Source: Polaromonas sp. (GTDB taxonomy: Bacteria; Pseudomonadota; Gammaproteobacteria; Burkholderiales; Burkholderiaceae). From it: 55,820 nucleotides of DNA. Numbering within the stretch: position 1 is the first letter of the stretch; every line of letters begins with the position of its first letter. A program made the position numbers and the translations under genes. The stretch lies in contig PNMH01000017.1 in NCBI GenBank assembly GCA_013823505.1, positions 1 to 55,820 of the forward strand, written 5' to 3'. The notes under the pieces are model-generated. The model was not told where the DNA came from and did not search any database. It saw only the letters and a list, made by a program, of their open reading frames with translations. This document shows, one piece after another, positions 30,278 through 38,031 of this stretch.

Positions 30278-31711
30278 TCAGCTTGCCCGGCAGATCTTGA
30301 GCGTGTTGGTGCCGCCGGGCTGGCCCATGGGCTCGCCCACGGTGATGGCGTACACGTCGCCGCTGTGCACGATGCCGCGCTTCTTCAGCTGGTCTTCGGC
30401 TTCGGCCAGCGCGGTGTCGCGGTCGGCGCTGCCTTCCATGAGCAGCGGTCGCACGTTGCGGTACAGCGTCATGCGGCGTTGGGTGGAGAGGTTGGAGGTC
30501 ACCGCGTAGATCGGCATGCGCACGTTGTGCCGGCTCATCCACAGCGCCGTCGAGCCCGAGTCGGTCAGCGCCACGATGGCTTTGGCCCCCAGGTGGTGCG
30601 CTGTGAACAGCGCTCCCATCGCGATGGACTGGTCGATGCGCTTGAAGGTCTTGCCCTTGAAATCGGCGCCGAGTTCGCTGTACTCGGCCTTTTCGGCTTC
30701 CTGGCAGATGTTGGCCATTTCCATCACGGTTTCCAGCGGGTATTTGCCGGCGGCGGTTTCGGCGCTCAGCATCACCGCGTCGGTGCCGTCGAGCACCGCG
30801 TTGGCCACGTCGCTCACCTCGGCGCGCGTGGGCACCGGGTTGACGATCATCGACTCCATCATCTGCGTGGCGGTGATCACCACCTTGTCCATTTCGCGCG
30901 CCATTTTGATCATGTGCTTCTGCAAGCCCGGGACCGCCGCGTTGCCCACTTCCACCGCCAGATCACCGCGCGCGACCATGATGCCGTCGGAGACCTTCAG
31001 GATGTTGGCGAGTTCAGGGATGGCCTCGGCGCGCTCGATCTTGGCGATCAATGCGGGCTTGTGGCCCGTGGCCGATCCGGCCACGTTGCACAGCTGGCGC
31101 GCCAGTTCCATGTCGGTGGCGTTCTTCGGGAAACTCACCGCCACGTAGTCGGCCTTGAGACCCATGGCGGTCTTGATGTCGTCCATGTCCTTGGCGGTCA
31201 GGGCCGGCGCGGTCAGTCCGCCACCTTGCTTGTTGATGCCTTTGTTGTTGGACAACTCGCCGCCCAGTTTCACCGTGGTGTGCACCGCCGGGCCCACCAC
31301 CTTGTCGATGGTCAGCACGATCAGACCGTCGTTGAGCAAGAGCGTGTCGCCGGCCTTCACGTCGCGCGGCAGTTCCTTGTAGTCCAGGCCCACGCCCTCG
31401 AGGTTGCCCGGTTCGGTGCGCGATGCATCGAGCACGAACTTTTCGCCCGGCACCAGCATGACCTTGCCGTCGGCGAACTTGCCCACGCGGATCTTGGGGC
31501 CCTGCAGGTCGGCCATGATCCCGACCTCGCGCCCGGCGCGGTGCGCAGCTTCGCGCACCAGCGTGGCGCGGTCGATGTGGTCCTGCGCGGTGCCGTGCGA
31601 GAAGTTCAGCCGCACCACGTTCACCCCGGCGCGGATCATGGCTTCGAGCAGGTCCGGGTGGCTGGAAGCAGGGCCAAGGGTGGCAACGATCTTGGTGGCG
31701 CGCATGGGCAT
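30278..31711 (-). CDS. pyk: Pyruvate kinase
   Basis: A 477-residue pyruvate kinase that turns phosphoenolpyruvate and ADP into pyruvate and ATP. The start RATKIVATLGPASS, the metal and substrate segment MVARGDLAVEVG, the signature ITATQMMESM and the C-terminal allosteric domain (about 350-477) are all visible. The start at MPMRATK is supported by AGGAG about ten bases upstream on the - strand. The promoter region carries an extended dyad over a GATAAT -10 element (31759-31795). Same strand as fba and the purine genes. Confidence 0.96.
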   Translation of the reverse strand: MPMRATKIVATLGPASSHPDLLEAMIRAGVNVVRLNFSHGTAQDHIDRATLVREAAHRAGREVGIMADLQGPKIRVGKFADGKVMLVPGEKFVLDASRTEPGNLEGVGLDYKELPRDVKAGDTLLLNDGLIVLTIDKVVGPAVHTTVKLGGELSNNKGINKQGGGLTAPALTAKDMDDIKTAMGLKADYVAVSFPKNATDMELARQLCNVAGSATGHKPALIAKIERAEAIPELANILKVSDGIMVARGDLAVEVGNAAVPGLQKHMIKMAREMDKVVITATQMMESMIVNPVPTRAEVSDVANAVLDGTDAVMLSAETAAGKYPLETVMEMANICQEAEKAEYSELGADFKGKTFKRIDQSIAMGALFTAHHLGAKAIVALTDSGSTALWMSRHNVRMPIYAVTSNLSTQRRMTLYRNVRPLLMEGSADRDTALAEAEDQLKKRGIVHSGDVYAITVGEPMGQPGGTNTLKICRAS

Positions 31712-31758
31712 GAAGTGTGTCTCCTGTCGGTGGAAGGTCGGGCTTGAACGTGCCCGGG

Positions 31759-31795
31759 TGTAATTTGGTTTCAATTATCTGTGAAACGAGTTACA
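31759..31795 (-). promoter_or_regulatory. Putative pyk promoter and dyad operator
   Basis: On the + strand TGTAATTTGGTTTCA (31759-31773) is mirrored by TGAAACGAGTTACA (31782-31795), giving a dyad with outer TGTAA/TTACA and inner GTTTCA/TGAAAC arms. The - strand reads GATAAT at 31774-31779, a good -10 about 60 bases from the pyk start. A factor bound here would cover the -10. TGTAA...TTACA arms recall HexR (RpiR family) sites of gammaproteobacteria, but identity with HexR is only a guess. Confidence 0.5.
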
Positions 31796-31817
31796 TGGCC
31801 GCGACAGCCGCAGACGC

Positions 31818-32306
31818 TCACAGCGGGTTGTTGCGCGCCGGCGCCTGGCTGCTGTAGTCCAGCCGCACGAAGGTCCCGTCCACCACCTCGAGGTGCACCA
31901 CGGTGCGCCGGAAGTTCCACTGGCGGTCGATGGTCAGCGACGAGGTGGCGCCGCGGCTTTTGGTGCTCATTTCCAGCCCGTAGCGCGACCGCAGCGAGGT
32001 CGTGAGGCGCTGGGCCAGCGCGCGAGCCCCGTCTGCCGATCCAGCGTCGGCCTGCAGCGTGATGCGCTGCAACCGGTCGGCCTTGAACACGAACGAGACC
32101 TTGAACGCAGCCCCCGCGAGATCCACGGCCGGGATCTCCAATTGCACCCCGTCGCCGGCGTAGGCGCTGGCGGGCGCCTGTGCTTCGGGCACCAGCGCGC
32201 GCACCTCGGCCACCGTGGCGCCCACGGGCACCCCTTGCCAGAGCGCTTGTGCCGATGCGCCCGCGGTGAACAGCAGGCAGGCGAGGCAGAGGAGGAGTTT
32301 GTTCAT
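31818..32306 (-). CDS. Hypothetical secreted protein
   Basis: A 162-residue protein that I do not recognise. It starts with a clear Sec signal peptide, MNKLLLCLACLLFTAGASAQ. The mature part is short and mostly beta, with an amphipathic region VGATVAEVRALVPEAQ resembling a bacterial SmpA/OmlA-like opening, then IPAVDLAGAAFKVSFVFKADRLQRITLQAD. A longer frame upstream to 32399 lacks a signal peptide. It is divergent from the YiaA/B gene by 199 bases. A periplasmic role is inferred; the fold resemblance is weak. Confidence 0.7.
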   Translation of the reverse strand: MNKLLLCLACLLFTAGASAQALWQGVPVGATVAEVRALVPEAQAPASAYAGDGVQLEIPAVDLAGAAFKVSFVFKADRLQRITLQADAGSADGARALAQRLTTSLRSRYGLEMSTKSRGATSSLTIDRQWNFRRTVVHLEVVDGTFVRLDYSSQAPARNNPL

Positions 32307-32401
32307 AGGCACCGTAGGACACCGGATGGGCGGCAAAGTTGTCTGTGGAGTAGACCAAAGATCGCGGGCCGCCTCGAAAGGTTGAAAAAGTATCGCCATT
32401 C

Positions 32402-32432
32402 GATACCAGAGGACATTCCGACAGATACCAGA
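32402..32432 (+). repeat. Direct repeat GATACCAGA, two turns apart
   Basis: GATACCAGA occurs at 32402-32410 and 32424-32432, start to start 22 bp, so on the same DNA face. It lies in the 199-base spacer between the divergent secreted protein and YiaA/B genes, about 75-100 bases before the latter. Such spacing suits a regulator binding tandem half-sites; no factor can be named. Confidence 0.45.
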
Positions 32433-32505
32433 ACAGAATCCTGCGCCCTTGCGGTGGCGACCGCTTCACCATCGCGCCACCTTCAACAACCGCAAAGGTT
32501 TTTTC

Positions 32506-33006
32506 ATGGCCTCGAACCGATCCCCCCTCATCGTGACGCGCGACACCCGCGCCTGGCAATTCCAGGTCTGGGCCTCGTTCGGCGTGGCGGTCTTCCTGTG
32601 CGCCACCGGCCTGGCTTACCTGCCGGGTCAGGCGCTGGACCGCGCCTTCATGGTGATGGGCTATGTGTTCTGTCTGTCCACCGTGTTCGTGTTGTCCAAG
32701 GCCGTGCGCGACGGACACCAGGCCGCGCTTGCCGGCGTGCCCGAGACGCCGATGTGGCGCCTGGTGGTGTGGGGCGGCTTTGCGGTGGCCATGGGCCTGA
32801 CCGGCTGGGGCCTGCTGCGCATGGAGATCAACGACACCTACCGCGCTTACCTGGGTGTGAGCTGGCTGTACCTGGTGACCTCGGCCTTCACGCTGGCCAA
32901 GACGCTGCGCGACCGGCACGAGGCCGACCTGAGCGAGGCCCGCGTGCGCGGCGAGATGGCGGGTCGCCAGCAGGCGTTGAACGAGCGCGCTGCGTCCGCC
33001 GAGTGA
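32506..33006 (+). CDS. YiaA/YiaB-family inner membrane protein
   Basis: A 166-residue protein with two repeats of a two-helix unit. The first is WASFGVAVFLCATGLAYL plus AFMVMGYVFCLSTVFVLSKAVRD; the second is VVWGGFAVAMGLTGWGLLRM plus YLGVSWLYLVTSAFTLAKTLRD. This is the YiaAB two-helix arrangement. The C-terminus is charged (RDRHEADLSEARVRGEMAGRQ) and probably cytoplasmic. Function is unknown in the family. It is followed at 32 and then 10 bases by two further envelope genes, a probable operon. Confidence 0.82.
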   Translation: MASNRSPLIVTRDTRAWQFQVWASFGVAVFLCATGLAYLPGQALDRAFMVMGYVFCLSTVFVLSKAVRDGHQAALAGVPETPMWRLVVWGGFAVAMGLTGWGLLRMEINDTYRAYLGVSWLYLVTSAFTLAKTLRDRHEADLSEARVRGEMAGRQQALNERAASAE

Positions 33007-33038
33007 CCACCCCTCCCATTTTTTCAAGGAGCTTGAAC

Positions 33039-33494
33039 ATGAACACGACACATTTTTCCTGGCGCGCCCTGAGCGCAGCGGTGGCGATGGCTTTGACGCT
33101 GGCGGCCAGCCCGGCCCGCGCGCAGAGCGAGGCCTCGGTGGCGCTGTCCGCCCTGCCCGTGGCTTCAGTGGTGGGTGCCGCTTCGGTGGGGGCGGCGGCG
33201 GTGAGCGTGGTGCCGGTGGCGTTTTCGGTGGCCGGTGCCGTGCTGGTGGTGAAGGCGGTGGAGGTCACCGCCAGCGGCACGGTCTATGTGCTGGAACGGG
33301 TGTCCGACGGCGCGCGCGCCAGCGTGCAGGTCTCGGGCCGCGCAGCGTCGGCGGTCTCGGTGGGCGTGGGCACGGCGGTGGTGGTCAGCGTGATCGGCAC
33401 CGGGGTGCTGCTCTCGGCCGCCGGTGAAGTGCTGGCCTTCGTTCCGAACGAGCTGGGCCGTGCGCTGTTGCACAACGAACGCATCACGCACTGA
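33039..33494 (+). CDS. Small hydrophobic exported protein
   Basis: A 151-residue protein with a signal peptide ending near ARAQ and an Ala/Val/Ser/Gly-rich body. Two long hydrophobic stretches (about residues 32-80 and 105-128) are separated by a short polar part with LERVSDGARASVQV. AAGGAG (about ten bases upstream) supports the start. I recall similar small proteins labelled STM0539 family next to DUF2145 genes in Comamonadaceae, but cannot confirm it. The composition is repetitive (VGAASVGAAAVSVVPVA), so homology may be hard to detect. The role is unknown. Confidence 0.65.
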   Translation: MNTTHFSWRALSAAVAMALTLAASPARAQSEASVALSALPVASVVGAASVGAAAVSVVPVAFSVAGAVLVVKAVEVTASGTVYVLERVSDGARASVQVSGRAASAVSVGVGTAVVVSVIGTGVLLSAAGEVLAFVPNELGRALLHNERITH

Positions 33495-33504
33495 GGAGCC
33501 GGTC

Positions 33505-34317
33505 ATGACGCAACCGTCTTTCTGGCGTGGGTTGGCGGGCCTTGCCGTCGCCTGGGCCCTGCTGGCGGCGCCCGCGGCCCACGCCGGCCGATCCTGCGAA
33601 GCCAAACCGCTCACCGCCCGCAGCATCGAGCAGGGCATGAACCTCGCGCTGCGCACCTCGCAAGCGCTGGACGCCGAACACGCCCGCAGCGGTGCGCGCG
33701 TGGTGGTCTTGGCCCGTGCCGGGCAGGACCTGAGCAAGTACCAATTGCACTATTCGCACCTGGGCTGGGCCTACAAGACCGCCGAGGGTCCATGGCGCGT
33801 GCTGCACAAGCTCAACGGCTGCGGCTCGGCCGAGGGCGCCTTGTACCGCCAGGGCCTGGGTGAGTTTTTTCTGGACGACCTCTGGCGCTTCGAGGCCGCC
33901 TGGATGGTGCCCGCGCCCGCGCTGCAGGCCACGCTGCACGCTGTGCTCACCGACCCGGCGCGCAGCACCGCGCTGCACACGCGGGCCTACAGCATGCTGA
34001 GCTACCCCTGGGCCACGCGTTACCAGCAGTCCAACCAATGGGCACTGGAAACGCTCGCTTCGGCGGCCGAGCCGGGGGTGAGCACCCGCGAGCAGGCCCA
34101 GGCCTGGCTGCGCTTCAAGGGCTACCAGCCCACCACGCTGCAACTGGGTGCGCTCACCCGCTTGGGCGCTCGTGTGAGTTCAGCGCACATCGCGTTCGAC
34201 GACCACCCCAACGACAAGCGGTTTGCCGACCGCATCGAGACGGTGACGGTGGACTCGGCGTTCGTCTGGCTGGAGCGGGCCGGGTTGGCGGGGCCGGTTC
34301 AGCGGCTGGCGCCCTGA
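33505..34317 (+). CDS. DUF2145 domain protein
   Basis: A 270-residue exported protein with signal peptide ending at AHAG. The mature part opens RSCEAKPLTARSIEQGMNLALRTSQALD and has a conserved LHYSHLGWAYK block, followed by FFLDDLWRFEAAWMVP. It shows the features of the DUF2145 family, of unknown function. The repeated aromatic and His residues in the block YSHLGWAYK and the later SNQWALETL recall NlpC/P60-like or amidase-like proteins, but no catalytic triad is evident to me. It is the last gene of the YiaA/B-small protein-DUF2145 group and is convergent with the 1179-residue gene. Confidence 0.78.
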   Translation: MTQPSFWRGLAGLAVAWALLAAPAAHAGRSCEAKPLTARSIEQGMNLALRTSQALDAEHARSGARVVVLARAGQDLSKYQLHYSHLGWAYKTAEGPWRVLHKLNGCGSAEGALYRQGLGEFFLDDLWRFEAAWMVPAPALQATLHAVLTDPARSTALHTRAYSMLSYPWATRYQQSNQWALETLASAAEPGVSTREQAQAWLRFKGYQPTTLQLGALTRLGARVSSAHIAFDDHPNDKRFADRIETVTVDSAFVWLERAGLAGPVQRLAP

Positions 34318-34353
34318 GTGCGCCCGGCAGGTCTGTGCAAAAGCGCTCGGCCT

Positions 34354-37300
34354 TCAGTCGGCAATGGTTCCTGGGACGCGCCAATCGTTCTTGACTGCAA
34401 CGGACAGGCCGATGCAGCTTGTCAGCGGGATCAGGCTGCGCACGCCGTTGACCACGTTGCGCGAGGCCCGGATGTTCGGCACCTCCAGCTTGGAGGCTTC
34501 AACGAAGCTCAGGACGAAGTGGGTGGCTGTGCCCAGCGACTGCACCACCGGCATGGCCACCAGAAAGCCCCAGTTGGTTTCGTTGCTGGGTTCCATTCGC
34601 GGCATCAATCCGGCACTGACTCCGCCGTAAACGGCCAGCGGAGCCAGAACGAGCGCGCCAGACACGCCCTCCACCGCAGCGAACATGCTCGAAAGCTGTG
34701 CGGGTACTCGCTCACCCTCATTGGCAAACGCCCACTCGGCGGCGTCCTTGCCTCGGGAAATGATCCCGTCGATCAGCACGAATATCGCCGCGATCCGCAA
34801 AGCTTCCTGTGGTGGTTGCTGGGTCTCGCATCTCACCAGCGCCCACGCCATGCTGACCACCCAGGCCACCGAGTCGCTCGCGCACTTCAGGCGAACCACG
34901 CCCGCGTTGATCGGGGTGGCTCCTGGGGTGTTGCGCTGTTCCATCCAGAGCACGAAGTACAGCAGCTTGGCGCCACCGGCCAGCACCGTCACGGCCAGTT
35001 GCACATCGGTGGCCCATGCGGTCTGTGCGCCGGACGGCGTTGGCGTCTCCAGCAGTTCCTTCAGCGTCCGGGCGCGCGCGATCGCATCGGACAGCGCCGG
35101 GCTGAACAGGGGACGCTGGTGCAAGGCGCGGCTGCCCATGTCGCCGGCCACCGCGGTGGCGAGCAACATCAGATCGAGCGCCGACGCCCGTGATCCCGGC
35201 GCCAGCTGTTGTTCGTAGAGAGCAGTGAGCACCGGGATGTCCAGACGCTGGTCCATCGAGGACCATGCTTCATCGATGAGTTGGGCGATGGGCTCGCACA
35301 GTTTCACGCTCGTTGCGGCAACCGCGTCGATGACGGTGGCTGTGCTCAAGGCCAGGGGGTCTTCGATCAGCGTCAACAGCGACTGCTTCGCAGGGTCGAT
35401 GTCGGCCAGCCGTGCGCGCAGGGCGACCAACAAGCCTTCCAAGTCGCTCCCCAGCGATTCGACGAGGTGCTGGATATCGGTGGCGAAATCCCAGTGGCCG
35501 GCAGCGTCAAAACGGGCGGATGCGGCGTGGTCCTGCAGGCTCGTCAGTGCCCAGTTGGCGCCGGGTCCCTGGGCGTTTGCGGGGTACCGCACTTCCCCGG
35601 TGCCGCTGGTGACGCCGCGCTCCAGCCAGGCCCGCGTTTGCGGGTCGAGCGCCGGCAGTTCCCCGAGGGTTTTTCTGGCCCAGTCGAGGCCCTGTGCGAT
35701 GGAGGTGCCGGCGCTGTGGCGCATCCAGTCGGTGGATTGTTGACGCAGCAGGGTGAGGAGTTTGCGCAGGGTGTTTTGGGTGGCGAGAATTTCATCCCAG
35801 TTGAAGAGCTGGCCCAGCCAGTTGACGAGATCACGGGCGTTGGCCGCCAGGCCTTTCAGAATCACCTGATCGATCAGGGCGAGGGCTTGCTGGGGTACCT
35901 CGATCAGCCCGTTCCAAACGCGCTGGCCGATCTTGACCACCAACTGGAAAGCGCCGCTGGCGAGCTTTTCCAGCTGGTAGCCGAAAGTACCTTCGGGCTG
36001 GTTCGACAGGTAGCTGAGCATGTCGCCCAGGTCGTCCAATTCGTCCAGGGGGCGGCTGAGTTCGGTGCCGTCGAGCGTGTGGTGCTCGACGCTCAGGGCG
36101 CTGACCGACGAGCGCACGGTGGTGCGTGAAACGATGGCCTGCGCTTGGTAGGCGCGTCTTTCCGGCAGAAGGGTGTGGTCGTAAGCCTCGATCAAGGGTT
36201 GGAGGAGTTCGCTGGTGCTGTTGCAGCGCGCCAGGTCCACGCTGGCGAAAGGGCGTGTGCCGTCAAACCCCTGCACTTGCTGGAGTGCCTGTCCATCGGG
36301 CACCGCGCGCAGGTGGCCCACCAGCGTCTGCATCGGGTTGATCGTTTGGTGTTGCACAGGCAGGTCGTCCACCACCACCTCAACGCGAAGCTGGGCAGTG
36401 CTCAGGCCGGTGCCGACCTGGGCCACTCGGCACCGGCCCAGGCCATCGGCCTGCAGCACGGTGGGACCAAGCGGGCTCAGGTGCATCGACCGACCTCCGA
36501 TGTAGGCGTGGCAAGGCACGTCGGCGCTCAGGTGGAGGGTGGCACCCGCCACCGGCGCCTGTGTCTCGTCCAGCACCTGCAGCGTGGTGGTGAAGGTGTT
36601 GACCTCGTGCACCGCGCCCATCACGTCGTCGTCGGCCAGCGCCACGCGCGACCACAGGCCCGATCGGCTGTCTTGCGACAGCAGTTCAATACCGCCTTGC
36701 TCGTGGATCACGGCCACGTGCAAAACCTGCAACGCGCTGTGCGGCACGCTGCACAAGCACACTGCAAAGGCCTTGACGTCGTCGCTGAGCAACGTGGACC
36801 GTCCCCGGTCGGCGCCAGAGAAGTCGTGCGACTCGGTCTGGCGCAGGCAGGCCTCGCCAGACGCAGGGGGCTGGATCAGGTCAAAGCGAAGCACCCGGTT
36901 GTCGTCGCCTTGCCAGTGCAGCGCGCGCACTCGTCCGGGCATGGGCGCGCCACTCAGTGTGTTTTGCAGCGGCAGCACCCGTGGCCCCACCGAGGAGCAA
37001 CTGATCACGCCTTGTTCGCCCCGCGTGCTGTCGAAATACACCTGGGTGGTCGAGCCGCTGCCGCTCAGCGTCAAGGGCCAGAGGCCGGCACCCGTCTCCC
37101 AGCCCTTCTCGGAACCATTGAGGGCGATGAGCGCAACCTCCGAGCGGGCATGGTGGTCTTGTGGGGGCCACACGAGATCCATGTAGCCGGCCCTGCCTGT
37201 GGTTGCTTCATCAAACACCACATGTCGTGCGTAACCCTCGCGGCGAACACCCTGGTTCTCGGGTTCGACGGTACACACCACCTCCACCTGGGCGGGCGTC

Positions 37301-37893
37301 TGTCGTTGGTCGATACTGGGCTCCAGCGCGTTGTGAATGGCCGCGCCTTGTGGGTCGAAGCGTTGCCAGAGCAGACGGGTGTGGCCGTTGGCGTCCGTGC
37401 CGCGCAGCAGGCGCGAGCGGTTCACGCGGTGCGCTTGCCCCCAGTGCGCGGACTCGGGCAGCAAGCCGTGGGTGTCTTGTGGCTGGGCAGCCGCAAACAA
37501 CGCGCGCCAGGTTTCCGGATCGGCGCTCGCCTCCAGGCGGCTCCAGACAAACCAATGACGCAGTTTGACGGCAGCAGGTCCGTCGGACTGGGTGATGACC
37601 ATCAGGTCCAAGGTGCCGTCCTGGCGGCCCTGGCTCACGTTGTCTTCGATAGCGATGTCGATCGCCAGACGCTCCTGGCCATCGAGAAACGGATTGACGC
37701 AAACCCAGCGTGTGCTGCCGGCTTCGCTGTTGATCCACAGGCGCAAACGCGAAGCGTTGTCGATGGTGAAGATGAGTCCCTGCGTGCCGCTGGCGGGCAC
37801 CATTTCAACGCGGCGATAGACGGCGTCTGCGCGCGCACCGGGGACATGCAAAGGGATCAGCCCGGTGTCGGCGTGGAGTTGTACGGAGGTCAT
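34354..37893 (-). CDS. Large multidomain protein of unknown function
   Basis: A 1179-residue protein that I do not recognise. No signal peptide is visible. Residues about 1-430 look beta-rich with scattered Trp, including GLIFTIDNASRLRLWINS (39-56) and an IHEQGGIELLSQDSRSGLW stretch (396-414) that resembles a beta-propeller blade. About 440-510 resembles a Big-1/transthyretin-like beta-sandwich (APVAGATLHLSADVPC). Residues about 630-760 are amphipathic helices with LFNWDEILATQNTLRKLL (696-713). The last 220 residues hold about six hydrophobic segments (963-984, 1006-1022, 1031-1047, 1070-1098, 1108-1132, 1147-1168). A lectin-like front plus membrane-inserting rear would fit a pore-forming or contact-dependent factor, but this is speculation. 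Confidence 0.85.
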   Translation of the reverse strand: MTSVQLHADTGLIPLHVPGARADAVYRRVEMVPASGTQGLIFTIDNASRLRLWINSEAGSTRWVCVNPFLDGQERLAIDIAIEDNVSQGRQDGTLDLMVITQSDGPAAVKLRHWFVWSRLEASADPETWRALFAAAQPQDTHGLLPESAHWGQAHRVNRSRLLRGTDANGHTRLLWQRFDPQGAAIHNALEPSIDQRQTPAQVEVVCTVEPENQGVRREGYARHVVFDEATTGRAGYMDLVWPPQDHHARSEVALIALNGSEKGWETGAGLWPLTLSGSGSTTQVYFDSTRGEQGVISCSSVGPRVLPLQNTLSGAPMPGRVRALHWQGDDNRVLRFDLIQPPASGEACLRQTESHDFSGADRGRSTLLSDDVKAFAVCLCSVPHSALQVLHVAVIHEQGGIELLSQDSRSGLWSRVALADDDVMGAVHEVNTFTTTLQVLDETQAPVAGATLHLSADVPCHAYIGGRSMHLSPLGPTVLQADGLGRCRVAQVGTGLSTAQLRVEVVVDDLPVQHQTINPMQTLVGHLRAVPDGQALQQVQGFDGTRPFASVDLARCNSTSELLQPLIEAYDHTLLPERRAYQAQAIVSRTTVRSSVSALSVEHHTLDGTELSRPLDELDDLGDMLSYLSNQPEGTFGYQLEKLASGAFQLVVKIGQRVWNGLIEVPQQALALIDQVILKGLAANARDLVNWLGQLFNWDEILATQNTLRKLLTLLRQQSTDWMRHSAGTSIAQGLDWARKTLGELPALDPQTRAWLERGVTSGTGEVRYPANAQGPGANWALTSLQDHAASARFDAAGHWDFATDIQHLVESLGSDLEGLLVALRARLADIDPAKQSLLTLIEDPLALSTATVIDAVAATSVKLCEPIAQLIDEAWSSMDQRLDIPVLTALYEQQLAPGSRASALDLMLLATAVAGDMGSRALHQRPLFSPALSDAIARARTLKELLETPTPSGAQTAWATDVQLAVTVLAGGAKLLYFVLWMEQRNTPGATPINAGVVRLKCASDSVAWVVSMAWALVRCETQQPPQEALRIAAIFVLIDGIISRGKDAAEWAFANEGERVPAQLSSMFAAVEGVSGALVLAPLAVYGGVSAGLMPRMEPSNETNWGFLVAMPVVQSLGTATHFVLSFVEASKLEVPNIRASRNVVNGVRSLIPLTSCIGLSVAVKNDWRVPGTIAD

Positions 37894-37972
37894 GGGGGTC
37901 TTTCACTGGCGTGATCGGCCCTCGTCTTGTGCGAGTGCAGCCGTTCCCTGGTGGGACCGCGACACTAGGGGC

Positions 37973-37984
37973 GCGACATGTCGC
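37973..37984. promoter_or_regulatory. Palindrome GCGACATGTCGC
   Basis: A perfect 12-bp palindrome lies in the 138-base spacer between the large orphan gene (start 37893) and the stop of the MFS gene at 38032. It lies about 80 bases ahead of the orphan gene start on that gene's strand. It could be an operator for that gene; palindromes of this length also occur by chance in a genome of this composition. Confidence 0.3.
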
Positions 37985-38031
37985 TTCCGTGAACCCCGCC
38001 AATGTATTAGGCGCGGGTGGAGGGACTTTGC

